NCBI RefSeq assembly: GCF_008831285.2
Contig: NC_045150.1
Span: forward strand, 10,554,001-10,618,000
From: Nymphaea colorata
Lineage: Eukaryota > Streptophyta > Magnoliopsida > Nymphaeales > Nymphaeaceae
DNA length: 64,000 nucleotides
Direction of reading: 5' to 3'
The position numbers and the translations under genes were made by a program. This document shows, piece after piece, positions 48,282 through 60,420 of the stretch; within the stretch, counting starts at the first letter, position 1, and every line of letters begins with the position of its first letter. The notes beneath the pieces were generated by a model. It was given only the letters and a program-made list of their open reading frames with translations. It had not been told where the DNA came from and searched no databases.

Positions 48282-50735
48282 ATGGCTTCCAGTGCATCCT
48301 CCTCGTTCGTCATGGCAGCTAAGTATCCATATCTTTCAACTTGCAAATTTTGTCTCTATCAAACTCTCCCACAAGAATTACTTGCTTTGGAAAACCCAAA
48401 TGCTTGGACTCATTGAAAGTCAAGACATGTTGGGATTTATAAAGGGAAAAATCTCCAAACGGACCTCCACCATTGAAATTATTGAAAATGGTGAGGCCCG
48501 TTCTGTCCCAAATCCAGAATTTCTTGCCTGGAAAAAATCAGACGAGATGGATCACTGGATCACTCTCTGAAGAAGTGCTAGGTCTTGTCGTTGGACTCCA
48601 AAGCTCTTCTGAAGTTTGGACTGCTCTTATAAAGGTCCTTGCTAGAGAATCCAAAGACTGAGAATTTCTGTTAAACAGAAAATTGCAGACATTTCAAAAG
48701 CAAGAAAAAACTATTACTGAGTATATAACAGGTTTCAAAACCATATTCGATGATTTGGCAGCCATTGGGAAACCTTTGTCGGATCAAGACAAAGTTTATT
48801 GGCTCATAAATGGGCTTGGATCAGGATATGAATCGTTTATGACGTCGATACTTCGACCTCGTATTCCTGCATATATTTATGTTGTCTCTCTGCTTGAAAG
48901 CCATGACAACATGAAAAACATCCATGGGTTTCAACTTAATCCTAATGCTGCGTTCATAAGTCAGCAGTTCCAGTTCAACCTTCCTACTCTCACAATTACA
49001 GAGGACGTGACCATTATACCAGAAAAAACGGCAATCCTCGCTTCAACTCGCGAGGACATGGATTTCCACCCGCTTCTCAATATCGTCCCACCAATACTCC
49101 AGCCAATGCCGGGCGAAATACCACCCAGCCTTCAGTGAAAGCAGCGTGTCAAATTTGTGGGTTGAGTAATCACACGACATTCAAATGTTACCACAGATTC
49201 AATCAGGCGTATCAACCAAAAGATCTTCCAAAAATTTTTTCCACCATTCAAGTTGCCGATCCTAATGATGCATACTGGTATCCGGACACTGGCGCAACTT
49301 CTCATGTTACAGATGATCCAGGTACACTCAAACATTTCATTAAATATCATGGAATTGATTCAGTTATGGTTGGAAACGGGCAGCATTTACCGATAACTCT
49401 TATTGGTTCTACTAATCTTGATCTTGGAAATAGGACTCTTCCTCTTGATAATGTGCTGGTTGTTCTTGCTATAAAGAAAAACCTTATTTCCGTAAGTCAG
49501 CTTACATCTTCTATGCCCTATGTCTTTGAGTTTACATCGGATTCATTTGTGATTAAGGACAAGGAAACCAATCAGACGATTGCCAAGGGAGCTAGAGAGG
49601 GAGATTTGTATGCGCTCAAGACCAGACCAAAAGCAGTATTTTTTTCTGATCGTTTCAGGACAGCAACTTCAGAGATTTGGCACAATCGGCTCGGGCATCC
49701 ATCAGCTAAGATCATTGACTTTTTGTCGTCCAAGGGTAGAATAAATTTAGCAGCAAAAGTGTCTATGTTTTCTATTTGTCAAAGTTGTCAATTGGGAAAA
49801 GCAACATGTTTGTCTTTTCTTCCATTCGATGATGAATATTATGAACCTTTTGAAAAAAATCATTGTGATCTCTGGGGACCAGCACCGGTTGATTCATGTC
49901 AAAAATTTCAATATTATGCTGTCTTTGTTGATCACCATTCTCGATACTCTCGATCCATTAAAATCTAAGTCTGATTTTTTTGCAAAGTTTATGGAGTTTC
50001 ATAGGATGGTGAGTACGCAATTTGGAAGATCTGTTAAAAAATTTCAAAGTGATGAAGGTGGTGAATTCAATAGCAATGCTTTTCTCTCTTATCTAAGAGA
50101 ATGTGGAATCAAACATCTCAAGGCTTGTCCAAAAACACCTGAACAGAATGGGTTGGTGGAGCGCAAACACAATTCTGTTACTGAACTTGGATTAACTGTA
50201 TTGTTTCTTAGTAATGTACCAGCAAAACATTGGGTGGAAGCCTTTACTACAACTGTTTGGCTCATAAATCGGTTGCCGACGTCCACGCTCCAAATGCTAA
50301 GTCTATATGAAAGCTTATTTCATAAACCTCCCGACTGTTCTTGCCTAAGCACTTTTGGGTGTAGATGTTTTCCCTACATCATGGGCTACAACAAACACAA
50401 ATTTGAACCCAAATCTTTACCATGTGTCTTCATAGGGTATAGTGACCAACACAAAGGTTATCGCTGCCTTTATCTTTTGACAAATCGGGTATACATTTCA
50501 AGACACGTGGTGTTTGATGGAAAATGCTTTCCTTTCAATCAAGGTTTGGCAAACACACAACTGAGTTACAACTTTGCTCATGATCTAGTGTCCTTCTCTC
50601 CCGTCGCTGCACAACCTAATCAGCCTTCTCTCATTGAAGTGAACCCTCACGATGTTGCGAGACTTCACAATAGTGAACCAGAACCTCCCCTTTGTGCTTC
50701 TACTCTACCATCACCAGCCATGCCTCCCTTACCTT
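48282..50735 (+). pseudogene. Copia gag-pol, unit 2 (truncated in pol)
   Basis: Same layout as unit 1: gag with a four-base loss after YPYLST compared with unit 1, a TGA after ARESKD, zinc knuckle CQICGLSNHTTFKC, protease YPDTGATSHVTDD, integrase split by the shared frameshift into 49135-49968 and 49829-50806. A one-base deletion near 48966 (CAGCAGTTCC) shifts gag. No reverse transcriptase or RNase H is present, so the copy can only be a substrate, not a source of activity. Confidence 0.85.
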
Positions 50736-52868
50736 TATTCTACCAAGCATTGGATTTACGCTTATGTGCTGAATCCATCACTGATTCACAATATACTTTG
50801 AAATAATTTTATGCAAAGTTTCAATTAATTTAGATGGATTTCTTGTTCGTCCATTTTAAAGAAAGTTCTACCCCATGAAAAACAAGGCAGAAGGTGGAAA
50901 CAAGTGTCAACTTATCGTTGGCAATATCAATCTTTGTAGAGCAGATTGTGTCTTGGCCCCTACGCAGGGCTGCTTGTTGGGGCTCCGCAAGAAGCATTCA
51001 CTTCGCTGAAGTTCCGATGCAAATCCTGCTGGAAGGTAGGCCTCCCAGACCACCTGCTTTTCTACAAGTTAATTGTACAAATGTTAACACTAGTTTTATC
51101 TTATTTTTTCAATAAATACTTGTGTTGCCATGAAAGTTCACCAGCGTGCAAGGTACCCATAGAGTCATGAAATTTTACAAACTCTTGCTTTCAAAGAATG
51201 ACAGCTCTGACTTTTTTTTTCTTTTTGTAAATTAACCACTTAAACTGAATAGAATGATGCTTTTGGCTACATAAGCAATACAAAAAATTTAAAAAAATTG
51301 GCTACAAATATGTGTATCAGCAAGATGAGGCCCAGAAGTAAGAAGTTAGATGATGCTTTTGGCTACATAAGCAATACAAAAATTTAAGGTGCCAAACCAC
51401 AGAAGACAACTTCCTTAGAAACTCACACAATATGCAAACAGCCATAGAGAATAATGCACAAAACTTCATAAATGGCAAATATTTAAATGGCAGCTAATAT
51501 ATGAAAAAGCTGATGTTAGTAAATCGCAGGACATGATAAATGCACATAGATTCATGCCTGCAAAGTAAATGACTTGAAGTGGTGCACCTTTCAAAGGGAT
51601 CTGATACTTTATAGCAATGTCAGCGTTATCCGGTGAAAGAAGTTCAACTTTATGTGGTGAAAAAAGTTTAATATTGGGAGGAATTTTAAGGTTTGACAGC
51701 TACCTCCTCAACTGAACAACATTTAAATGTGGATGATGGCTAAAATATATCAAAAGCAGAGACAGTTAAGATCATCACGCCAGCCCACAAGGAAGATTGT
51801 AATTTTAAAATTGATAAATAACAATGATTAAATCATAAAACAGATACTGATGACCACAACAACAAACTAGAAGCCAATTTATGACACACAATAAAATAAT
51901 CTAAAAACGTATACAATATAAGACGCGCTTCCGCCACAAAAGAGTGGCTTAACTTGTGGGATGAGGACCTACTACTGTGATTGCCCTTCATGAGTTGCTC
52001 GGCCATTACAGACGTGCGCTTTCACCGACGATTGCCCACCCACTGCTGTGAGTTGCTCGGCAAAGACCAGGGAAGATTCCCGCTGGACTGAGCGGGGCCG
52101 GGATTCTTTGGCTTTCTACAGGAAATATGGGGGAGAAGCCGCCGGAAAAGTCACCCGAGTTTTGAACCATCATATGCATTTTGTGTACCTAGCAAGCACA
52201 AGAACGTAAGCAAGCGTAATAAAATATACCCATCATTCACCATTTTTCTTTGGACTCGCCTATAATATAATGCACCCAAAAAAGAAACCAATCATTTTTC
52301 TTTTTCTCGATTAATGGCGGTTGCTCTTCTGTAACTCTGTTTCCTTTGTTTTTTCTTGGTCAATTTACCAATTTTTACCCCCCAGCTCATATGGTAAATC
52401 ATATGGTGTAGTGCAACGTCTCTTTCTCTTTTGCAGTAAACAATGACTTCTATTCTGTCATGCCCTAAGAATGAATGTGACTTGGCCGACCCCTCACGCT
52501 TACGATGCTAACCACACAAACAGGGAGGCGCTCAACTTTATCCTCAACAACCAGGTCGTAGGAATGGGGTACCAACCGCCATGTCCCCTCCTAATTCTAC
52601 TTTCTGTTTCTCCTTCCAAATCATCAGAACATCTTCTGGTTTGATACCACTTTATCAGAAATTCAGGAGCAGCACTCACAAGTTCCAAGCGGTCGTTTCT
52701 TTCGTCGTTTCCAATAAAATTAGTAAGCCATCCATGTGGTTCATAGATGTTATTTGATTTCTTTGCTTTTGATTCTAGTATGATTAGTTGATTGATTCAC
52801 ATGATTACCTGATATTATATTATAACCATAGCCCCTGCTGGCCCCTTCCCTCCGCCCTTGATTGTGAC

Positions 52869-52875
52869 TATTATA
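52869..52875 (+). promoter_or_regulatory. Possible TATA box of the interrupted small ORF
   Basis: TATTATA about 90 bases before the ATG at 52959. The same box precedes the ATG in units 1 (42722) and 2. Position fits a plant promoter with a short leader, but no transcript evidence is available. Confidence 0.35.
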
Positions 52876-52970
52876 CTGGGGAAGTGCCTTTCCGTTTAAA
52901 GCACAAGTGTGACTATGCATATGCTTGAGTATGCTGGCCCAACCTTCTCTCTCTCAAGATGGGCTGCAGG

Positions 52971-53392
52971 TGTTAAAGCACAAGCTGCTGACCGTTGCAG
53001 CTGCCCACCGGATGAAGGAAATTGTGGAGATCATGCAAGCTCAATGAATGAGGAAAATCATGAAGATCATAACAAATCCAGCAAAAAGGCAAGTATACCC
53101 GCTACATTTGAAGTGATCAATCAAGGAAGAACACCTCACAAGGCAAGGATTCTAGGCAAGAAAAGTGGCAGTGTACCCTCATCAAAAGAGAAAGAAATGA
53201 TTATAGAAACTAGAAAATCAAGGAATGATTGTTTGAATTTTAAACAAATCTATAGCAATCCCTTCAACAATCATGTATAAATTCTCTCATCAAGGGAACC
53301 TCACATCCATCACCTAGTTGGTGTGAGAGACAGTGGACATAGGATTTTCAATCCGAACCACTTAAAATCTTAGTCTTGCTTTTGTTCTTTCA
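52971..53392 (+). repeat. 5' LTR of the complete Copia (422 bp)
   Basis: TGTTAAAGCACAAGCTG to TTGTTCTTTCA. It lies directly behind the first four codons of the interrupted host ORF and adds a stop codon in that frame two codons on (TGT TAA). Confidence 0.92.
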
Positions 53393-53405
53393 TGGTATCA
53401 GAGCC
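53393..53405 (+). other. Primer binding site
   Basis: TGGTATCAGAGCC, complementary to initiator methionine tRNA, immediately after the LTR. Confidence 0.9.
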
Positions 53406-54700
53406 ATTTCCGTGAGGATTATCGACTTCTCCATGGCTTCCAGTGCATCCTCCTCGTTCGTCATGGCAGCTAAGTATCCATATCTTTCAACTTGCAAATT
53501 TTGTCTCTATCAAACTCTCCCACAAGAATTACTTGCTTTGGAAAACCCAAATGCTTGGACTCATTGAAAGTCAAGACATGTTGGGATTTATAAAGGGAAA
53601 AATCTCCAAACGGACCTCCACCATTGAAATTATTGAAAATGGTGAGGCCCGTTCTGTCCCAAATCCAGAATTTCTTGCCTGGAAAAAATCAGACGAGATG
53701 GATCACTGGATCACTCTCTGAAGAAGTGCTAGGTCTTGTCGTTGGACTCCAAAGCTCTTCTGAAGTTTGGACTGCTCTTATAAAGGTCCTTGCTAGAGAA
53801 TCCAAAGACTGAGAATTTCTGTTAAACAGAAAATTGCAGACATTTCAAAAGCAAGAAAAAACTATTACTGAGTATATAACAGGTTTCAAAACCATATTCG
53901 ATGATTTGGCAGCCATTGGGAAACCTTTGTCGGATCAAGACAAAGTTTATTGGCTCATAAATGGGCTTGGATCAGGATATGAATCGTTTATGACGTCGAT
54001 ACTTCGACCTCGTATTCCTGCATATATTTATGTTGTCTCTCTGCTTGAAAGCCATGACAACATGAAAAACATCCATGGGTTTCAACTTAATCCTAATGCT
54101 GCGTTCATAAGTCAGCTAGTTCCAGTTCAACCTTCCTACTCTCACAATTACAGAGGACGTGACCATTATACCAGAAAAAACGGCAATCCTCGCTTCAACT
54201 CGCGAGGACATGGATTTCCACCCGCTTCTCAATATCGTCCCACCAATACTCCAGCCAATGCCGGGCGAAATACCACCCAGCCTTCAGTGAAAGCAGCGTG
54301 TCAAATTTGTGGGTTGAGTAATCACACGACATTCAAATGTTACCACAGATTCAATCAGGCGTATCAACCAAAAGATCTTCCAAAATTTTTTCCACCATTC
54401 AAGTTGCCGATCCTAATGATGCATACTGGTATCCGGACACTGGCGCAACTTCTCATGTTACAGATGATCCAGGTACACTCAAACATTTCATTAAATATCA
54501 TGGAATTGATTCAGTTATGGTTGGAAACGGGCAGCATTTACCGATAACTCTTATTGGTTCTACTAATCTTGATCTTGGAAATAGGACTCTTCCTCTTGAT
54601 AATGTGCTGGTTGTTCTTGCTATAAAGAAAAACCTTATTTCCGTAAGTCAGCTTACATCTTCTATGCCCTATGTCTTTGAGTTACATCGGATTCATTTGT

Positions 54701-57612
54701 GATTAAGGACAAGAAACCAATCAGACGATTGCCAAGGGAGCTAGAGAGGGAGATTTGTATGCGCTCAAGACCAGACCAAAAGCAGTATTTTTTTCTGATC
54801 GTTTCAGGACAGCAACTTCAGAGATTTGGCACAATCGGCTCGGGCATCCATCAGCTAAGATCATTGACTTTTTGTCGTCCAAGGGTAGAATAAATTTAGC
54901 AGCAAAAGTGTCTATGTTTTCTATTTGTCAAAGTTGTCAATTGGGAAAAGCAACATGTTTGTCTTTTCTTCCATTCGATGATGAATATTATGAACCTTTT
55001 GAAAAAAATCATTGTGATCTCTGGGACCAGCACCGGTTGATTCATGTCAAAAATTTCAATATTATGCTGTCTTTGTTGATCACCATTCTCGATACTCTCG
55101 ATCCATTAAAATCTAAGTCTGATTTTTTGCAAAGTTTATGGAGTTTCATAGGATGGTGAGTACGCAATTTGGAAGATCTGTTAAAAAATTTCAAAGTGAT
55201 GAAGGTGGTGAATTCAATAGCAATGCTTTCTCTCTTATCTAAGAGAATGTGGAATCAAACATCTCAAGGCTTGTCCAAAAACACCTGAACAGAATGGGTT
55301 GGTGGAGCGCAAACACAATTCTGTTACTGAACTTGGATTAACTCTATTGTTTCTTAGTAATGTACCAGCAAAACATTGGGTGGAAGCCTTTACTACAACT
55401 GTTTGGCTCATAAATCGGTTGCCGACGTCCACGCTCCAAATGCTAAGTCTATATGAAAGCTTATTTCATAAACCTCCCGACTGTTCTTGCCTAAGACTTT
55501 TGGGTGTAGATGTTTTCCCTACATCATGGGCTACAACAAACACAAATTTGAACCCAAATCTTTACCATGTGTCTTCATAGGGTATAGTGACCAACACAAA
55601 GGTTATCGCTGCCTTTATCTTTTGACAAATCGGGTATACATTTCAAGACACGTGGTGTTTGATGGAAAATGCTTTCCTTTCAATCAAGGTTTGGCTAACA
55701 CACAACTGAGTTACAACTTTGCTCATGATCTAGTGTCCTTCTCTCCGTCACTGCACAACCTAATCAGCCTTCTCTCATTGAAGTGAACCCTCATGATGTT
55801 GCGAGACTTCACAATAGTAACCAGAACCTCCCCTTTGTGCTTCTCCTCTACCATCACCAGCCATGCCTCCCTTACCTTATCACCACCAGAGTCGTCGGTC
55901 CTTAACTCACCATCGCCGCCTAGCTCGCCAGCTCTTCCTTCACCATCGACATAGCTCACCTTCTCCAATCCCATCTAATGCCTTACCAATACCCTTACTA
56001 GACTGTCTCACCTTGGTCACACGTTCTCAACATGGTATCGTCAAACCCAATCCCAAATACATATTAACTACCCTGTGCAATCCTTGAAACATTTCTCCAT
56101 TGCCCTTAAACATCTGGTTGAGCAAGCTATGAGATGAAATGGCAGCTTTGATTAGGACAAGGAAACCAATCAGACGATTGCCAAGGGAGCTAGAGAGGGA
56201 GATTTGTATGCGCTCAAGACCAGACCAAAAGCAGTATTTTTTCTGATCGTTTCAGGACAGCAACTTCAGAGATTTGCACAATCGGCTCGGGCATCCATCA
56301 GCTAAGATCATTGACTTTTGTCGTCCAAGGGTAGAATAAATTTAGCAGCAAAGTGTCTATGTTTTCTATTTGTCAAAGTTGTCAATTGGGAAAGCAACAT
56401 GTTTGTCTTTTCTTCCATTCGATGATGAATATTATGAACCTTTTGAAAAAATCATTGTGATCTCTGGGGACCAGCACCGGTTGATTCATGTCAAAAATTT
56501 CATATTATGCTGTCTTTGTTGATCACCATTCTCGATACTCTCGATCCATTAAAATCTAAGTTGATTTTTTTGCAAAGTTTATGGAGTTTCATAGGATGGT
56601 GAGTACGCAATTTGGAAGATCTGTTAAAAAATTTCAAAGTGATGAAGGTGGTGAATTCAATAGCAATGCTTTTCTCTCTTATCTAAGAGAATGTGGAATC
56701 AAACATCTCAAGGCTTGTCCAAAAACACCTGAACAGAATGGGTTGGTGGAGCGCAAACACAATTCTGTTACTGAACTTGGATTAACTCTATTGTTTCTTA
56801 GTAATGTACCAGCAAAACATTGGGTGGAAGCCTTTACTACAACTGTTTGGCTCATAAATCGGTTGCCGACGTCCACGCTCCAAATGCTAAGTCTATATGA
56901 AAGCTTATTTCATAAACCTCCCGACTGTTCTTGCCTAAGACTTTTGGGTGTAGATGTTTTCCCTACATCATGGGCTACAACAAACACAAATTTGAACCCA
57001 AATCTTTACCATGTGTCTTCATAGGGTATAGTGACCAACACAAAGGTTATCGCTGCCTTTATCTTTTGACAAATCGGGTATACATTTCAAGACACGTGGT
57101 GTTTGATGGAAAATGCTTTCCTTTCAATCAAGGTTTGGCTAACACACAACTGAGTTACAACTTTGCTCATGATCTAGTGTCCTTCTCTCCCGTCACTGCA
57201 CAACCTAATCAGCCTTCTCTCATTGAAGTGAACCCTCACGATGTTGCGAGACTTCACAATAGTAACCAGAACCTCCCCTTTGTGCTTCTCCTCTACCATC
57301 ACCAGCCATGCCTCCCTTACCTTTATCACCACCAGAGTCGTCGGTCCTTAACTCACCATCGCCGCCTAGCTCGCCAGCTCTTCCTTCACCATCGACATGT
57401 AGCTCACCTTCTCCAATCCCATCTAATGCCTTACCAATACCCTTACTAGACTGTCTCACCCTTTGGTCACACGTTCTCAACATGGTATCGTCAAACCCAA
57501 TCCCAAATACATATTAACTACCCTTGCTCCCGCTGAACCCAAACATTTCTCCATTGCCCTTAAACATCCTGGTTGGAGGCAAGCTATGGAGGATGAAATG
57601 GCAGCTTTGATT
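54701..57612 (+). repeat. Direct 1.45-kb duplication inside pol
   Basis: 54701-56149 and 56150-57612 are two copies of the same pol segment (end of protease region through integrase to the pre-RT linker). The switch occurs at GCTTTGATT|AGGACAAGG, where source sites TTGTGATTAAGG and GCTTTGATTGCA share TGATT. The end of the first copy (about 55870-56150) contains many deletions compared with 57310-57612, including loss around CTTGCTCCCGCTGAACCC. Real slippage and a faulty assembly join are both possible. Confidence 0.85.
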
Positions 57613-59070
57613 GCAATGACACATGGACCTTGGTACCTCGCGATCCCTCCATGCATATTATTGGCAGCTGATGGGTTTACAAAACCAAATTGAATAGTGA
57701 TGGCCAAATTGACAGAATTAAGGCAAGGCTGGTGAAACAGGGTTACTCAAATTGAAGGCGTGGACTTCCTTGAAACCTTTTCACCAGTTATTAAACCAGC
57801 AACTATTCGGATCGTTCTCTCTGTTGCTCTCATGAATGGCTGGCCACTTAAACAACTTGATGTCAAAAATGCATTTTTGAATGGATATTTTACTGAAACT
57901 GTTTTTATTGAGCAGCCTCCAGGTTTCCAAGATGCTTGGTTTCCACACCATGTTTGCAAATTGAATCATGCTCTATATGGTCTCAAACAGGTCCCGCGAG
58001 CTTGGTATGATCGGTTTGCTCAATTTTTATTCTCTCACAATTTTCAAGCCAGCTCTACAGATCCATCATTATTTGTGAAACTCCAACAGTCGACTGTAAC
58101 TATACTTCTATTATATGTGGATGATATCATTCTCATTGGCAGCAGTCCAACTTTTCTTGCATACTTTCAAAATGAAGTATCTCGTACTTTTGCTATGACT
58201 GCTCTAGGGGACTTACATTATTTCTTAGGCATTCAAGTCCAACACACTGCTTCCGCCCTATTCCTCAACCAGCAACGCTTCGCTATGGACATCCTAGAAC
58301 ATGCTCAGATGCAATCATGTCGATCAACTGTTACCCCAATAGTTACTAGTGTTTATAGCAACAACACTGTAGAAGAAGAAGCATATCCCAATGCTACATT
58401 GTATCGCAGTCTTGTTGGAACTCTGTAATATCTTACTTTTACTCGACCAGACATTACTTATGTTGTTAATTATGTGTCACAGTTTATGCACGTTCCTTCC
58501 CTGCGACATTTTCAGTTGCTGAAACGCATTCTTCGATATATTTAGGGCACTATCTCTCTTGGAATGCAATTTTTTAAGCCCAGCAAATTATCATACCATG
58601 CTTATTCTGATGCAGATTGGGCCGACTGCCCCTCCACTCATTGCTCTACCACAGGCTACTGCACTTTTCTGGGCCCCAATTGTATTTCTTGGGCATCTAA
58701 AAAACAACAAAGTGTTGCGAGATCTTCTTGTGAAGCTGAATACCGTGCCCTTGCAACGGCAGCAGCAGAGCTCATTTGGATCACATTCATTCTTAGAGAT
58801 CATGGACCGTTTCTTTCTCAACCTCCCTTGCTATTATGTGACAATCTTTCTGCCTTGCAATCCACCATCAAAACTGCCCATCACTCGCGGATGAAGCATA
58901 TTGAGCTTGATTTTCATTTCGTACGAGAAAAGGTGGCTCTTGGATCATTAGTTACTCAATATATTTTGTCCACTCATCAGCTAGATGATATGTTTACCAA
59001 GCCATTGCCCCATCATCGTTTGACAGCTCTGGGATACAATCTCGGTCTTCGCTACAATCTAAGTTCGAGA

Positions 59071-59081
59071 TTGAAGGGGGA
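59071..59081 (+). other. Polypurine tract
   Basis: TTGAAGGGGGA immediately before the 3' LTR, the plus-strand primer of Copia. Confidence 0.85.
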
Positions 59082-59504
59082 TGTTAATGCACAAGCTGCT
59101 GACCGTTACAGCTGCCCACCGGATGAAGGAAATTGTGGAGATCATGCGAGCTCAATGAATGAAGAAAATCATGAAGATCATAACAAATCCAGCAAAAAAG
59201 GCAAGTATACCCGTTAGATTTGAAGTGATCAATCAAGGAAGAACACCTCACAAGTCAAGGATTCTAGGCAAGAAAAGTGGCAATGTACCATCATCAAAAG
59301 AGAAAGAAATGATTATGGAAACTAGAAAATCAAGGAAGGATTGTTTGAATTTTAAACAAATCTGTAACAATCCCTTCAACAATCATGTATAAATTCTCTC
59401 ATCAAGGGAACCTCACATCCATCACCTAGTTGGTGTGAGAGACAGTGGACGTAGGATTTTCAATCCGAAGCACTTAAAATGTTAGTCTTGCTTTTGTTCT
59501 TTCA
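59082..59504 (+). repeat. 3' LTR of the complete Copia (423 bp)
   Basis: TGTTAATGCACAAGCTG to TTGTTCTTTCA, followed by GCAGG, the second copy of the 5-base target-site duplication. Confidence 0.92.
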
Positions 59505-59857
59505 GCAGGTTCACCATATCTGTATTGCTCGTGACGACGGCCATACTTGTAATGAGCGATTCTACACCAGCAACGTCCGAATCAAGGGAAGCTGCGCACG
59601 ACCTCAGACATGGCAGCAGCAGGAAACTGGGGATGAAGGTTGTCATCGCCAGGCGACAAGATGGAAGAGTACTATTTAGTGGGGAGTACGCACAGATGAG
59701 GAATAAGGCAGCTAAGGTACGGGATGACCCATGGTTGTCTAGCAAGAGGCCGTATCCTCCTCCTCCCAGGCCTCCAAGCAACCCACCCCATCTGCCGTAC
59801 AAGTTCAGTGGGCTAAAACCTCCGCCACCTCCCTTCCAGGATGGTGCTCACTTGTGA

Positions 59858-60383
59858 TTTCCATCCCTTTTCTTGTTTGAAAGTGCACTTTTTTGTCAAC
59901 AATTGTTTGTGTAATTAGAGCATTGATCATACTATGCTGAACTAATTTATCCAAAAAGAAATATGATGTTGAGAAGATCAAAAGACAGGATGTAGCCATA
60001 TGACAACCGATCCAGGCTATGTCACAACGGAACCAAATGACCATCCTTGCAATACCAGTGAGTGGAGAAGAGCCACATCCACCAAGCCATGCTTTTGGAC
60101 GACCAGCAACCTCACCACTGAGTTTCTTCTCAAAAGTACTTTTGGGACGCTACAAACCCTCTTGAGCAGTTGATGCAATATTAAGGTACTTTAACGACCT
60201 CAATTTTAAGGCAGTTTTTTCTTTTAAAAAAAATCATAATCCTGTTCGCATTTTCTTTCAATGAGAGTGGGGAGGCCGCACCAAAAATCAAATAATAGAA
60301 ATTGTAAAGAGTCATCACTGAAGAGTCGTGAAGACTCAAGAGGCTGTGAGCCTCCTTTCAAAAGATGGTGCTTAAATGTAATG

Positions 60384-60420
<37 letters not shown>

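Larger units (their letters stand above)
45587..50735 (+). repeat. Tandem unit 2 (5.15 kb)
   Basis: Nearly identical to unit 3 through the host flank, LTR, gag and pol. Only about half a dozen differences were noticed by eye, mostly one-base indels. The start is the same host site as unit 1, joined to pol through the 3-base overlap TAT (45587-45589). The identical junction recurs at 50736-50738, so the units arose from one duplication event followed by copying of the whole unit. Confidence 0.88.
50736..55875 (+). repeat. Tandem unit 3, continuing into the complete Copia
   Basis: Homologous to unit 2 up to CTTACCTTAT at about 55875. At the place where units 1 and 2 switch back to host sequence, this copy continues with genuine pol sequence (CACCACCAGAGTCGTCGG). 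It is therefore the unit that retains the original connection to the 3' half of the element. Confidence 0.85.
53433..59217 (+). pseudogene. Copia gag-pol of the complete element (broken)
   Basis: The same gag, zinc knuckle, protease and integrase as in units 1 and 2 are followed, after the internal duplication, by reverse transcriptase at 57760-58428 with NAFLNGYFTETVFIEQPPGF, ALYGLKQVPRAWYDR and an intact catalytic LLLYVDDIILIG. RNase H lies at 58564-59050 with YSDADWADCPST, SWASKKQQSVARSSCEAEY and HIELDFHFVREK. A TAA after LVGTL separates RT from RNase H. The gag TGA and the integrase frameshift common to all units are present. Many additional one-base deletions in homopolymers occur between 54680 and 56560. 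Confidence 0.88.
52971..59504 (+). mobile_element. Complete Copia element, LTR to LTR, with an internal duplication
   Basis: This copy has both LTRs (52971-53392 and 59082-59504), a primer binding site, gag, protease, integrase, reverse transcriptase, RNase H and a polypurine tract, in Copia order, flanked by GCAGG on both sides (52966-52970 and 59505-59509). It measures 6534 bp; subtracting the internal 1.45-kb repeat leaves about 5.1 kb, the usual Copia size. By eye the LTRs differ by 16 substitutions and one indel over 422 bases, so the insertion is not very recent. Stops in gag and pol and frameshifts make the element non-autonomous now. Confidence 0.9.
52959..59857 (+). pseudogene. Small secreted-protein ORF split by the Copia insertion
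   Basis: The ATG at 52959 (context CAAGATGGGC) gives four codons, MGCR, and then the Copia begins. After the 3' LTR and the second GCAGG, the frame continues at 59510 without a break to a TGA at 59855-59857. The split ORF spans 119 codons in total. The N-terminus has a hydrophobic stretch after an Arg (ISVLLVTTAILVM), a typical signal peptide. The middle is basic, with a KVVIARRQDGRVLF stretch, and the tail is proline-rich (RPYPPPPRPPSNPP). It has no conserved cysteines and no motif of a peptide-hormone family I recognise. It may encode a secreted signalling or wall peptide; function unknown. The ATG, first codons and upstream region are also present at 42812 and 47808. Confidence 0.55.

Noticed and set aside
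59479-59679. Plus-strand frame HHICIARDDGHTCNER in another frame of the small ORF region
   Set aside because: It begins inside the 3' LTR and stops early. The other frame connects in phase to the ATG before the insertion and has a signal peptide.
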